From the NCBI GenBank assembly GCA_034409565.1, contig DAOUMS010000022.1:1-64000 (forward strand): a DNA stretch of 64,000 bases. Reading direction: 5' to 3'. Position 1 is the stretch's first letter, and each line of letters opens with the position of its first letter. This document shows positions 17,720-26,299 of this stretch, piece by piece. Position numbers and translations under genes: made by a program. The notes beneath the pieces were generated by a model, which saw nothing but the letters and a program-made list of their open reading frames with translations, ran no database searches and had not been told where the DNA came from. Source of the stretch: E44-bin89 sp034409565. Its GTDB lineage: Bacteria > Chloroflexota > Dehalococcoidia > Dehalococcoidales > RBG-16-60-22.

Positions 17720-19291
17720 TCACTCATCATCATGCGTGCCATTCATGGTACTTTCCAGCTCTTCGGCGATTACTTCGCCAACGGTCTTACCTTTCAAGTT
17801 ACTCCGGGAACCCAGACGGCGGATGTACCTGTAATCAGGCGGAATTCTGACATTCTTCAAGGCATGAATAAGGGATACCATAAGGACCTGAAAACGCGCC
17901 TCACCTTCGTGGAGGGCCACGGTACGATAGACGCCGCCGTGGTGATAGCTGGCGTCTATTATCCCCTTTTCAACCGCTTTATCAAAAAGCTCCGTCCCCG
18001 GCAGGGGCGTAAAGAAAGAAAGGTTCGAAGAGTCACCCTCTCTGACCGACATGATAAACGTCCGGAGCATGTCGGAGAAAGTCTCTCCCAAAAGCCCGTA
18101 CATCCAGGACCCCAGTATTTGTATTCGTTGCTCCCGGAGTAACTGGCACGCGGTTGCTATCTGTTTATCAGTGACATTCTTTCGCAGCAGGTCGTTTCTC
18201 AACTTTTCGCTGCCAGTCTCCAGTCCCAGCAAGACCTGAACGCAACCGCTCTTCTTCAGCCAGTGTGCAACCTCTTCATCAATTTCCTTGGCGGTAGCCT
18301 GGCACATATAGGTCAGACGGGGAAACCGCTCATGCAGACGTCTAGCAAATTCCAGGAACCATTTTCGGTCTCCCAGGAAGGTATCATCCTTGAAACGGAC
18401 TGGGATGCCCGTTTTCTTCCGGGGGAGGAGACTGCCAGCAACCGCTGCCGCCTGAAATAAATAGGTCAGCTTGGGGAACCGCTCATTCAGACGCCTGGCC
18501 GATTCCGAGAACCAGTTCTGGTCTCCCGGGGAGGTCTCCTCCTTGAAACGGGTGGGGATGTCCGTTTTCTTTCCGCGCAGAAGGTTGCCCACAATCCCGG
18601 TCAGAGAGCTTTTCTCGAGGATATTCTTATATACTACCTGCACTTCATCTAATACGCTTTCAATGCTGCGCTTGCGGAAGTACTTCCCTCCCGGGCCGCA
18701 TTTCCGGATGGTCGGCACATTGCAAAAGGTGCACCTCCCGACACAGCCTCTACCCGTGAAGACACCTGTATACCAGATGTCCTCTCTATCCATCGGGATG
18801 GAATCAAGCTCCTGCAAATACGGACGCTGCGGGTTCCGGTATATCTCGCCGCCATGCTTTACCCAGATATTTTTCACCGCAATCGGAGCCCTCCGGGCTT
18901 GTAGCTCACGGCAGAGTTCAAGCATGGCATATTCCCCCTCCCCCACACAGATGGCGTCGACCGGTGCTTTTCCTATAGCCTCATCAGGACAGACAGTTGG
19001 ATGCGGCCCCCCGAAGACTATGTAGGCATCGGTGAGGACCTCTTTGATTTCTGACGCCATGGCCACCGCTTTTTCGAAGCTCGAAGTATCGACGGAAAAG
19101 CCGACAATATCAGGCCGGAACTCTCTTAATTTTTCTTCTGTCAGCGGGGGGAGGAATGGCGCTGAAGGGTCACCAAGGGACTCTTTGTACCCCTGATACA
19201 ACCGCCGGACGATGTGTCCTTCCTTTTTTAATAAAGTGCTGATGAATAGCGGGCCTACCGAGGCGGAACTAATAAGCAAAACCCTGCTCAT
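17720..19291 (-). CDS. B12-binding-domain radical SAM protein with tandem insert
   Basis: The N-terminal cobalamin-binding fold (about 1-135) includes GGPHPTVCPDEA. The radical SAM domain follows, with its [4Fe-4S] cluster on C183-x3-C187-x2-C190. Such class B proteins use methylcobalamin and SAM for methylation or rearrangement; a modified sugar or lipid is plausible here. Residues 231-281 and 282-332 are a direct tandem duplication of a conserved beta-alpha unit of the barrel. Only the second copy keeps the usual FKDDTF and YMCQA. The frame is uninterrupted at 523 residues. It lacks the DxH-in-C motif usual for photosynthetic Mg-protoporphyrin cyclases. Confidence 0.8.
   Translation of the reverse strand: MSRVLLISSASVGPLFISTLLKKEGHIVRRLYQGYKESLGDPSAPFLPPLTEEKLREFRPDIVGFSVDTSSFEKAVAMASEIKEVLTDAYIVFGGPHPTVCPDEAIGKAPVDAICVGEGEYAMLELCRELQARRAPIAVKNIWVKHGGEIYRNPQRPYLQELDSIPMDREDIWYTGVFTGRGCVGRCTFCNVPTIRKCGPGGKYFRKRSIESVLDEVQVVYKNILEKSSLTGIVGNLLRGKKTDIPTRFKEETSPGDQNWFSESARRLNERFPKLTYLFQAAAVAGSLLPRKKTGIPVRFKDDTFLGDRKWFLEFARRLHERFPRLTYMCQATAKEIDEEVAHWLKKSGCVQVLLGLETGSEKLRNDLLRKNVTDKQIATACQLLREQRIQILGSWMYGLLGETFSDMLRTFIMSVREGDSSNLSFFTPLPGTELFDKAVEKGIIDASYHHGGVYRTVALHEGEARFQVLMVSLIHALKNVRIPPDYRYIRRLGSRSNLKGKTVGEVIAEELESTMNGTHDDE
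18296..18601 (-). repeat. Tandem 153-bp duplication inside the radical SAM gene
   Basis: Two adjacent 153-bp units (18601-18449 and 18448-18296) encode residues 231-281 and 282-332. They align without gaps. Shared anchors are KKT-IP-RFK, GD--WF-E-ARRL-ERFP and LTY--QA. The copies have diverged at many codons, so the duplication is old and has been kept in frame. Confidence 0.85.
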
Positions 19292-19345
19292 GGACTTACT
19301 TCTCCCTCAATAATCATCACAATGCTGGCCATTTATCCTCTTTAC

Positions 19346-19362
19346 CGTCAACGCGCTTGACG
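19346..19362. promoter_or_regulatory. Inverted repeat CGTCAA-N5-TTGACG
   Basis: A perfect 6-bp inverted repeat with a 5-nt centre lies 55 nt upstream of the radical SAM start. It could be an operator. Read on the plus strand it is followed by a run of six T, so a terminator-like hairpin is possible, but no plus-strand gene ends nearby. The rest of the 271-base gap 19292-19562 shows no gene. Confidence 0.4.
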
Positions 19363-19505
19363 TCTTTTTTACATAATCAATAAAAAGTATATATTACCGC
19401 CTCTTGGTATGCAATACTGATAATCAGGGTCGGGGAAAGAGACCGCCAGATATCTGTTATCGCGGCCCGGCATTGGAACGCGGTCAGTCCAAAACTTAAT
19501 ACCAA

Positions 19506-19525
19506 CCCCCTGAGCTGTGAGGGGG
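19506..19525 (-). terminator. GC-rich stem-loop downstream of the flippase gene
   Basis: CCCCCT and AGGGGG pair around an 8-nt loop, about 40 nt after the flippase stop. On the minus strand the right arm is followed by TTGGTATTAAGTTTT, so the T tract is weak. It may be a partial terminator or an mRNA-end stabiliser dividing the glycan operon in two. Confidence 0.35.
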
Positions 19526-19562
19526 ATAGCCACTCCCTACTCCCTTTTCAACCATCCCCGGT

Positions 19563-20831
19563 TCATCGCTGCGGAGATACCTTTTCCCATTTAAGACCTG
19601 CCCAGGTGAGCAAGGCATGAAGTACCATATTCAGGTTCAGTGCCCAGACGGCACCCATAATTCCCCATTTGTAGACGAAGCCGGATACAATAAGAAGTCT
19701 CACAAAGGAGAAAACATGAGACCGCAAGAAAATTGTCTTGCGCCTCTTTTTGGCAATAGCGAATGTTCCCCAGAGAGCACCCGGGATTGAGGCCAGTATC
19801 ATCAGGAGCAGCATTTTTACGTAAGGAATCGAGTCCGCGTATTTAGTGCTGAAAAAAAGGAGGACAACGTCATCTATAAAGAACCAGTACAGGATGGCGC
19901 CAACGAGAGTGGCTATGATTAAAGGTAAAATAAACGGTTTTGTCTTTGTTTGAACTTCCCCCATTTCGATTTCGTCCTGGCTGAATTTAGGCATGAAAGG
20001 GGACCAAACCGGCTTTAGCACAGTTCTTATCCCATCTGGAATTGTCTTGGCGATAGAATAGACGGCCAGCGGGGCAGCCCCCATGAAGACTCCCAGCAGA
20101 ACTTTATCAATATTATCGGCCAGTGTTGAGATTATGTTTGCGGTGGTTAGAAAATAGCCGTATCCCCGGCACTCGCTATCCTTCTGGTTATTTTCAATAT
20201 AGCGCAGACTCCGCCAGTAAAAGATACAGCTCAGAAGAGAGTTGATAGTGAGATAGACAACAACTATGGGCACCAGGTAGTCCGCGTTTAAGAGAAGCAC
20301 CCCAACCATGCTGGCCGCACTGGCGATGGAATGGATACTGCCATACCGGGCGGTTAAATCAAACCGCCTCTTACCTATTAGCAAGCTTTCCCAGATATTT
20401 GGCGCCCAGATAAAGGGAGAAAAAATACTGGCTATCATCAGGCAAATACCAATTATTTGAGTATCATAGTAGTAATAATAGGCACCAACTCCGAGAAGCG
20501 CCGGTATGCCGAGCAGGCTCCAGAGAAACCTTATCTTCACCGCCCCTCTGTAGTTGCCATCACGACCCCTGGCCACAGAACGTATGATGGCATTGGCCAA
20601 GCCCGGGACGGAAACAAGGGAAACCATTGCCAGAATAGCCAGTATAAAATTATATTGTCCAAAGATTTCTTTGGGGGCCAGGCGGGCAAAGGTAACGGAA
20701 ATGGCAAAGCCGCAAAGCAGCGAAATCGCTAGCCTGAAATATACCCAGAATTCGTTTTTTATGATATAGACCAGGTCTAGCTGGTATTTTTTCCCGTATT
20801 CATCAATCTTGGTTCTTATCAGTTCAAACAT
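19563..20831 (-). CDS. Polysaccharide flippase (Wzx/MOP superfamily)
   Basis: A 422-residue membrane protein with about twelve hydrophobic segments and the Polysacc_synt layout. The N-terminus has FAISVTFARLAPKEIFGQYNF, typical of Wzx/RfbX O-unit flippases. It should move the finished lipid-linked repeat unit across the membrane. It lies 12 bases after the GT4 gene in the same operon. No Wzy polymerase is clearly recognisable, apart from the GT-C-like protein at 15118. Confidence 0.85.
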   Translation of the reverse strand: MFELIRTKIDEYGKKYQLDLVYIIKNEFWVYFRLAISLLCGFAISVTFARLAPKEIFGQYNFILAILAMVSLVSVPGLANAIIRSVARGRDGNYRGAVKIRFLWSLLGIPALLGVGAYYYYYDTQIIGICLMIASIFSPFIWAPNIWESLLIGKRRFDLTARYGSIHSIASAASMVGVLLLNADYLVPIVVVYLTINSLLSCIFYWRSLRYIENNQKDSECRGYGYFLTTANIISTLADNIDKVLLGVFMGAAPLAVYSIAKTIPDGIRTVLKPVWSPFMPKFSQDEIEMGEVQTKTKPFILPLIIATLVGAILYWFFIDDVVLLFFSTKYADSIPYVKMLLLMILASIPGALWGTFAIAKKRRKTIFLRSHVFSFVRLLIVSGFVYKWGIMGAVWALNLNMVLHALLTWAGLKWEKVSPQR

Positions 20832-20843
20832 CTTGGCAGACTT

Positions 20844-21962
20844 CTATTTTAATAGATGCGAATACAGCTCCAGTTCTTTCTCAATCAGCTTTTTTAAGGA
20901 AAACTGCTGTTCAATAGTTTTTCTCGCATTTTCGCCCAGTCGCTTTTTCAGGGCCTCATCCTTCATGACACGGATAATAGCTTCTCTGATTGACCGGGGA
21001 GCAGTGTTGCACAAGAGGCCATTTTTTTCGTGCTTTATTACCTCTCTTATGCCATCGACATTTGTCCCTACTACCGGGAGTCCACACGCCATTGCTTCCA
21101 GGAGTGTTTTGGGCATGCCTTCCCATAAGGAAGGCAGGACAAACAATTCGTGTTCATTCAAAATCCCGGGCAATTCATTATTCGGGATATTGCCTAAAAA
21201 ATTGGCCATAACGCCGTTTTCCCTGGCAAATTCTCTTAACTGCGCCTCCTGTTCTCCTGAGCCAATGAGGTCAATGGTATATGGCGAGCTGCTTAAAGCC
21301 TCAAATAAAGCGAAGAGATTTTTCTGCTTGTTCAGCCTGCCGATGAAGCAAATTGAGTCTTTTTTCCTGGCCATATTTAAGGGCCGAAAGACATCGGTCT
21401 CAACGTAATTGGGGATAAGTATATGGCCACGCGGGTGGTAGTTATGCTCAACATATGCAAAGTTTTTTTGCGAGCTCGTTATCGCCGCATCGGCCAGGCT
21501 ATACACCAGTTTTTCTATATTCTTGCTTAACATTCTCCGCCAGCCTCTGGCATTTTCCTGGCTGAGATGAATAGACCACATGTAGCCTGTCCTGACCACT
21601 AGCTTTTTGCGGTAAATTAGCTTGGCTAAAGCTGCGCTCCAGGAGCCGAGCATCTGATTGGTTTTCAGTACATCAATTTCTTTAAGCGTTTTACGATGGA
21701 TAAATGGCAGCAAAAAAGAATAAAGGAGGTTGTTCTTGATGTATTTCTTGGGGATAACCGTTAAGTTGTCAGCAAGATGGCCTTTGAATTTTAAATCCTC
21801 GGTACCATAGGTAAAAAAATATATGTGCTTAAAATATTTACTGGCTTCATTATAGATGGCTATTTCCCGGTCGAACATGCCCGTCTCGTACCATAGCTTC
21901 AGGGAAACCCCGAAAGTAAAGAATAAAGCCAGACTACTACCTCTTAATGCTTGAGACCTCAT
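20844..21962 (-). CDS. GT4 family glycosyltransferase
   Basis: A 372-residue GT-B transferase. It has ICFIGRLNKQKNLFALFEAL, LIGSGEQEAQLREFA and the E-x7-E signature SLWEGMPKTLLEAMACG followed by LPVVGTNVDGI. The ATG overlaps the stop of the preceding methyltransferase (ATGA), so the two are translationally coupled. It is cytoplasmic; the specificity is unknown. Confidence 0.88.
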   Translation of the reverse strand: MRSQALRGSSLALFFTFGVSLKLWYETGMFDREIAIYNEASKYFKHIYFFTYGTEDLKFKGHLADNLTVIPKKYIKNNLLYSFLLPFIHRKTLKEIDVLKTNQMLGSWSAALAKLIYRKKLVVRTGYMWSIHLSQENARGWRRMLSKNIEKLVYSLADAAITSSQKNFAYVEHNYHPRGHILIPNYVETDVFRPLNMARKKDSICFIGRLNKQKNLFALFEALSSSPYTIDLIGSGEQEAQLREFARENGVMANFLGNIPNNELPGILNEHELFVLPSLWEGMPKTLLEAMACGLPVVGTNVDGIREVIKHEKNGLLCNTAPRSIREAIIRVMKDEALKKRLGENARKTIEQQFSLKKLIEKELELYSHLLK

Positions 21963-22645
21963 TTCAAATGCCCAACCACCGTCCAGATTTCTCCGAAATG
22001 TATGGAAGCTTTTTTAATGCCCATCCCGGCCTGTTTCAATTCCCGGGAAAGACTTGCCATCGTGTATTCTATTTTGTGCGTTGGGTCGAGGCGGTACTCA
22101 ACGCCCAGCTCACTCTTGTAATAAGTTAGCCAGTCTCTATCGAACTGGGGGACCCGAATGAGAAATGTATTCGCCAGTTTTCTGATTTTCGATAAAAAAT
22201 AGAGCCTGTTGTCTATGTGTTCCAGCAGGTTCGACATGACAACAATATCAAATCTTGCTTTGAAATCGAACCGGGTGGCATCTCCATGCAGGTACTTTAT
22301 ATTTTCCCGGTTATAATTCATCCTGGCAAATTCAATGTTGTCTTTATTGATGTCTATGGCGGTAACATGTCTTGCTTTTTTGGCAAGGTCACAAGTAAGG
22401 AAGCCGTTGCCACAGCCTATGTCCAGTACCGTGTCATTAGGGCTAACGTTATCAATGAAAAACTGATGATAGTTGGTCAGCCGGTGTTTGGGGTGAATTC
22501 CTCCCTCGGCGGCTATGGCCAGCATGGAGACACTCTTGTAGCAGAGGTTATCTATCCGCATGAGGAGCTTCAACATCCGCCGTATTAGCCCTGTTTTTCT
22601 GGAATTTGATGATTCTTGCATTTTAGAGTGACCTGAGATTGCCAT
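21959..22645 (-). CDS. Class I SAM-dependent methyltransferase
   Basis: A 228-residue protein with motif I VLDIGCGNGFLTCDLAKKA, the acidic DI at the end of strand 2 (HVTAIDINKDN) and DIVVMSNLLEHI, a Methyltransf_11/23 pattern. The start is uncertain. The ATG at 22645 lies next to a TTCTTA-TAG-TAAGAA inverted repeat with a poor SD, and an internal ATG at 22621 (22645 minus eight codons) is possible. It probably methylates a glycan component. Confidence 0.78.
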   Translation of the reverse strand: MAISGHSKMQESSNSRKTGLIRRMLKLLMRIDNLCYKSVSMLAIAAEGGIHPKHRLTNYHQFFIDNVSPNDTVLDIGCGNGFLTCDLAKKARHVTAIDINKDNIEFARMNYNRENIKYLHGDATRFDFKARFDIVVMSNLLEHIDNRLYFLSKIRKLANTFLIRVPQFDRDWLTYYKSELGVEYRLDPTHKIEYTMASLSRELKQAGMGIKKASIHFGEIWTVVGHLK

Positions 22646-22717
22646 GTTTCTTATAGTAAGAACATTTCAGATGAGTTCTCAGAGATTTTTATAGCAAGCT
22701 ATCCTGCTCCTGGCTTT

Positions 22718-23968
22718 TTACCAGCATATACCTTCGTATATTTTGGCTTCTCTTGCTTTGGCTATTCTTCTGCCATCGATGACAATCTTGCCTCTGTAGT
22801 CCAGATTATTGAACTCTTCCCATTCGGTGACAATGACAATGGCAGCCGAATTCAAGACTTCTTCTCTTGTCACGTACTCTATTTGAGGGAAGAGTTTACG
22901 GAAATTATCGGCCGCAAGCGGGTCATAGGCTCTTACACGCGCGCCTTCTTGCAACAAAGCTTCAACAATGCCTATAGCTCTGGAATCTCTAACGTCGTCA
23001 GTACCGGACTTGAATGCCAGCCCCAGAAGACCTATTACCGCATCTTGCAATGGGACATGCTTCTTGAGCAGGTCTATCACCCTGGCCGCCTGTTCATCAT
23101 TCAATCTCAATATTTCTTCCAGGATTCTGGGGTGATAGTTTATCTCTTTTGCTTTCGCGATGAGCATTTGAAGGTCTTTGGGCAGACAGGAGCCTCCAAA
23201 ACCAATTCCAGCGTTTAAAAACTTATTGCCAATGCGGTCATCAAAACCCATGCCCTTAGCCACGTCATATGCGTCTATGCCCAGTTGCTTGCACATATTG
23301 CCGATTTCATTAATATAAGAAATCTTGGCGGCCAAAAAGGCGTTTGAGGCAAGCTTTATCATCTCCGCAGTTTTAATGTTGGTGCGCATGATGGGAGCAT
23401 TTGAGTGTTTGTAGAGCTGGCAAAAGGCATCTCCGGAAGTCCTGTCGTACTCTCCTACAACTACACGTGCTGGCTCCATGAAATCGTTTATCGCTTTTCC
23501 CTCTCGCAAAAACTCCGGACTCATGCAGGCCCCGAAGTCCTTACCCGCCTTCTTCCCTGATTTTTCCAGAGTGGGGATAACCAGCTCCTCAGTTGTACCC
23601 GGAACGACGGTGCTCTTTACCGCAATGACACAATAGTCACGCCGCCTTTCTAGTATGCCGGCCAGTTCCTTTGCTGCTTTGGATATAGAATCCAGATTGA
23701 TGCCTCTCTCGTCTGACGGTGTATTCAAGCATAATATGATTATTTTCGAGGTCATGGTCTTTTCATAGTCGGTGGTTACCTGCATATCCACGCTGTGTAA
23801 AAGTTCATCTAGGCCACTCTCATAAATTGGTGAGATTCCATTACGTATAGATTCGACCTTAAGCTCATCTATATCTACCAGGGTGACTTCATTACCCAGT
23901 TTTGCCAAACAGGTGGCGATTACCAGGCCTACATATCCGGCACCGATTACGGATACTGCTGTTTTCAT
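22718..23968 (-). CDS. ugd: UDP-glucose 6-dehydrogenase
   Basis: Oxidises UDP-glucose to UDP-glucuronate. N-terminal VIGAGYVGLVIATCLAKLG binds NAD, the catalytic Cys is in GFGGSCLPKDLQ, and the UDP-binding C-terminal domain carries GLLGLAFKSGTDDVRDSRA. I use the ATG at 23968, with GGGAG upstream, which gives 416 residues. The longer frame would overlap the epimerase stop and adds a non-conserved leader. The neighbouring epimerase and nucleotidyltransferase suggest a pathway sugar-1-P, UDP-sugar, then UDP-uronate. Confidence 0.92.
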   Translation of the reverse strand: MKTAVSVIGAGYVGLVIATCLAKLGNEVTLVDIDELKVESIRNGISPIYESGLDELLHSVDMQVTTDYEKTMTSKIIILCLNTPSDERGINLDSISKAAKELAGILERRRDYCVIAVKSTVVPGTTEELVIPTLEKSGKKAGKDFGACMSPEFLREGKAINDFMEPARVVVGEYDRTSGDAFCQLYKHSNAPIMRTNIKTAEMIKLASNAFLAAKISYINEIGNMCKQLGIDAYDVAKGMGFDDRIGNKFLNAGIGFGGSCLPKDLQMLIAKAKEINYHPRILEEILRLNDEQAARVIDLLKKHVPLQDAVIGLLGLAFKSGTDDVRDSRAIGIVEALLQEGARVRAYDPLAADNFRKLFPQIEYVTREEVLNSAAIVIVTEWEEFNNLDYRGKIVIDGRRIAKAREAKIYEGICW

Positions 23969-24014
23969 TCCCACTCCCTTCTCTAGGAACGGCTGCTTAC
24001 TCATTGCCTGAAGT

Positions 24015-24944
24015 TTAGTCACCTGTATAGAAGGGTATCATCATCTCTAAAGCTCTTTCCAGACTCCATTCCGGCTCATAGCCGAATGATTTGGCCTTGG
24101 AAATCTCAGCCAGGGTATGCCTGACATCGCCGGGGCGGGGCTCCTGGTAAACAGGTTTAAGGTCGCTGTTCATAATCCTGAGAATCAGGTCGGCCAGTCG
24201 GTTTATGGTGATGTTGCTGCCGCTACCGATATTGAAGATGCCCTCGGCAGTGCTTTCCGCCGCCAGGATATTGGCCCGGATGACGTCGCGAATAAAGGCA
24301 AAATCCCGGCTCTGCTCGCCATCGCCAAAGATGACCGGAGGCTGCTGGTGGGCAATTCGGTCAATGAAGGCCGGGATGACCATAGCGTACTGGGAGTGAG
24401 GATCCTGTCTTGGGCCATAGACGTTGAAATATCGCAAGCAAACGGTGGGCAGGCCGTAGAGCTGTTTGAAAATGGTGCAGTAGTGTTCGCCGGCTAACTT
24501 GGTCAGGGCGTATGGTGAAAGCGGGCCGGGGAGCATGTCCTCGTGCTGTGGTAACACCGGTGCATCGCCATATACTGACGAAGATGAGGCAAACACCACT
24601 TTTTTCACGCCGTTATCTCTGGCGGCAATCAGGACTTTCAGTGTCCCCGTAATATTGACCTCATTGGCGCTCAGGGGGTCGCTTACGCTGAAAGGAACGC
24701 GGGCCAGCGCCGCCTGATGAAATATATAATCGCTGCCCTTGAACAGCTTCTGCAGCCGCGGCAGGTCAGTGATGCTCCCCTGAACAAAGTCAATATTGCC
24801 CCGGTTCCGCAGTGCTTCAATATTGCTCTGCTTGCCGGTGGAAATATCGTCCAGAATAGTGACCTGGTAACTCCGTTCGGCAAGTTCATCCGACAGATGA
24901 GACCCGATAAATCCAGCACCGCCAGTAACAACGGCTCTCTTCAT
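24015..24944 (-). CDS. UDP-sugar 4-epimerase (GalE/WbpP-like SDR)
   Basis: A 309-residue extended SDR: TGGAGFIGSHL at the N-terminus, Ser in FASSSSVYG, and catalytic Tyr/Lys in SPYALTK, with RYFNVYGPRQDP and a GDGEQSRDFAFIRDV segment. This is the GalE/WbpP group acting on UDP-Glc/Gal or UDP-GlcNAc/GalNAc. Three bases separate it from the nucleotidyltransferase. The truncated epimerase at 2701 has a very similar first 16 residues. Confidence 0.87.
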   Translation of the reverse strand: MKRAVVTGGAGFIGSHLSDELAERSYQVTILDDISTGKQSNIEALRNRGNIDFVQGSITDLPRLQKLFKGSDYIFHQAALARVPFSVSDPLSANEVNITGTLKVLIAARDNGVKKVVFASSSSVYGDAPVLPQHEDMLPGPLSPYALTKLAGEHYCTIFKQLYGLPTVCLRYFNVYGPRQDPHSQYAMVIPAFIDRIAHQQPPVIFGDGEQSRDFAFIRDVIRANILAAESTAEGIFNIGSGSNITINRLADLILRIMNSDLKPVYQEPRPGDVRHTLAEISKAKSFGYEPEWSLERALEMMIPFYTGD

Positions 24945-24947
24945 TGG

Positions 24948-25826
24948 CTATACTTTCCTGGACGCGATAAATATATTGGTGTCAATTAGCTGCTGCAGTG
25001 TTCCCACATCAAACCAGGCATCTAGGTTAAGCAGGTAGGCGGCCAGCCTCGGCCTCTCTTCTTTGGCCAACTGTTCCATCAGGTTCTTTTCCAGGCTGGT
25101 GCCCGGCTTTCCGGGCAGATATTGTTCAATTCGGGGGAGAAGGAAGCGACTGTTGATTATGGAAATGCCGGCATTGACCGCCGGTTCTTCAGGCACCTGA
25201 CTGATATCCGGCTTCTCAATGAAGCCGCGAACCACCCTGCCGTCACCCGCTGCTTCGAGCTGGCCGACACCGAATCTGGTAGCCGCCTCTTTTTTCACGA
25301 CGACGAAAGCCACGGTCATTACCGTGCCCAGAGCTTTCTGGCAGTGGTAGTGATAACGGATGATGTCAGAGAGGTCCATTTGCAGGCTGAGGCCGCCATC
25401 GGGCAATGTTCTATTAATTATATAGTCCGCGTAGCAAACGATGAAGTCATCACCAAGCGTGTTGGCACTGCCTATCTGCTCCAGAACATAGCGCAGGTCA
25501 CCACCAGTCCCCCAGCCAGCGGCCTTGAGCACCCTGACCTCAAGGTCGTTATTGGTATACTCAACGCGGTAGCCGAGCTTGCGGAACAAGTCGAGGATTT
25601 CAGGCAGGTACTGCTTTCTTCTTTTCAGGTACTTCCTCAGCGAGGTGGCTATGGTTTCATTCCTTACCGCTACGTAGAGGGCATCAATTTCTGGCGTCCC
25701 CTCAAACCAGGAGAGCATGTATTCCACCAGAGGTATACCACCTACCTGCTGGAACAGCTTTGGAGTAAGATATGTAAACGGATAGCATCGAGTGCCAGCG
25801 CCAGCTGCCAGCAGTATCGCCTTCAC
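24948..25826 (-). CDS. Sugar-1-phosphate nucleotidyltransferase
   Basis: An RmlA/GalU-like enzyme that activates a sugar 1-phosphate. The signature is LLAAGAGTRCYPFTYLTPK, with the metal-binding Asp in CYADYII. At 292 residues it matches glucose-1-phosphate thymidylyl/uridylyltransferases. I prefer the GTG at 25826, seven bases after GGAGG, over the TTG one codon earlier. As first gene of the minus-strand operon, just before an epimerase and ugd, a UDP-glucose pyrophosphorylase role is plausible but not proven. Confidence 0.82.
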   Translation of the reverse strand: MKAILLAAGAGTRCYPFTYLTPKLFQQVGGIPLVEYMLSWFEGTPEIDALYVAVRNETIATSLRKYLKRRKQYLPEILDLFRKLGYRVEYTNNDLEVRVLKAAGWGTGGDLRYVLEQIGSANTLGDDFIVCYADYIINRTLPDGGLSLQMDLSDIIRYHYHCQKALGTVMTVAFVVVKKEAATRFGVGQLEAAGDGRVVRGFIEKPDISQVPEEPAVNAGISIINSRFLLPRIEQYLPGKPGTSLEKNLMEQLAKEERPRLAAYLLNLDAWFDVGTLQQLIDTNIFIASRKV

Positions 25827-25958
25827 CAAGGAACCTCCCTTTCAGTTGCTGTTAATTATAACCCACCGAGCCTTGGCAAGCAAGGTAAGTACCACCGCCA
25901 TCCGGTGGCGACAAATAAAACTTTCACCGATTAAAAAGCCACCGGCAGTGCCATGCCC

Positions 25959-25987
25959 TTGACACCAGCAGTATCATCTAATATAAT
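25959..25987 (+). promoter_or_regulatory. Consensus sigma70 promoter TTGACA-N17-TATAAT
   Basis: A perfect -35 (25959-25964) and a perfect -10 (25982-25987) with the optimal 17-nt spacer lie upstream of the small PRC-barrel-like gene. Transcription should begin near 25994, directly at the hairpin described next. This is the strongest promoter in the window. Confidence 0.88.
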
Positions 25988-25995
25988 CTCTTGTG

Positions 25996-26024
25996 AAGCT
26001 GGATAACTTCCAGCTTTATTTTTT
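25996..26024 (+). terminator. Terminator-like hairpin between promoter and gene
   Basis: AAGCTGGA and TCCAGCTT form a perfect 8-bp stem around a TAACT loop. TATTTTTTT follows at once. It begins within a few bases of the predicted transcription start and ends just before the SD and ATG of the 26031 gene. It could be an attenuator, or a 5' stem-loop that stabilises the mRNA. Confidence 0.7.
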
Positions 26025-26030
26025 TGGAAG

Positions 26031-26252
26031 ATGGAACTGGAATTTAAAGCCGAGGTGGTGGACCGAAACGGCACAGTACTGGGTACAGTTGACCATTTGG
26101 TGCGTGATACCTGGTCAGGGGAAATAAGAAAATTTATGGTTCGCCGGAAAGATTTGGCGGAAGACCTGTTCCTTTCGCCTGAAGATGTCGCCAAGGCAAC
26201 CAAAACCAGAATAACCCTGAATGCTACCCTTGAAGAACTGAACCAGAGGTGA
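26031..26252 (+). CDS. Small PRC-barrel/DUF2171-like protein
   Basis: A 73-residue acidic soluble protein. It begins MELEFKAEVVDRNGTVLGTV, continues DHLVRDTWSGEIRKFMVRR, then DLFLSPEDVAKATKTRITL. This is the pattern of PRC-barrel/DUF2171 domains (a beta-barrel with an adaptor role). The function is not known. Its GGAAG touches the ATG, so initiation may be weak or start slightly differently. It has a consensus promoter and a hairpin upstream, and the next gene follows after 47 bases. Confidence 0.65.
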   Translation: MELEFKAEVVDRNGTVLGTVDHLVRDTWSGEIRKFMVRRKDLAEDLFLSPEDVAKATKTRITLNATLEELNQR

Positions 26253-26299
26253 ACGGCTTCGAGATGACGGGGCAATTTTAGAAGAGAAGGAGGTTGACA

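Noticed and set aside
22648..22662. TTCTTA-TAG-TAAGAA inverted repeat before the methyltransferase
   Set aside because: A/T-rich and only just upstream of a doubtful start codon; too weak to call an operator.
25122..25934. 270-codon plus-strand frame
   Set aside because: Antisense to the nucleotidyltransferase gene, which has clear motifs.
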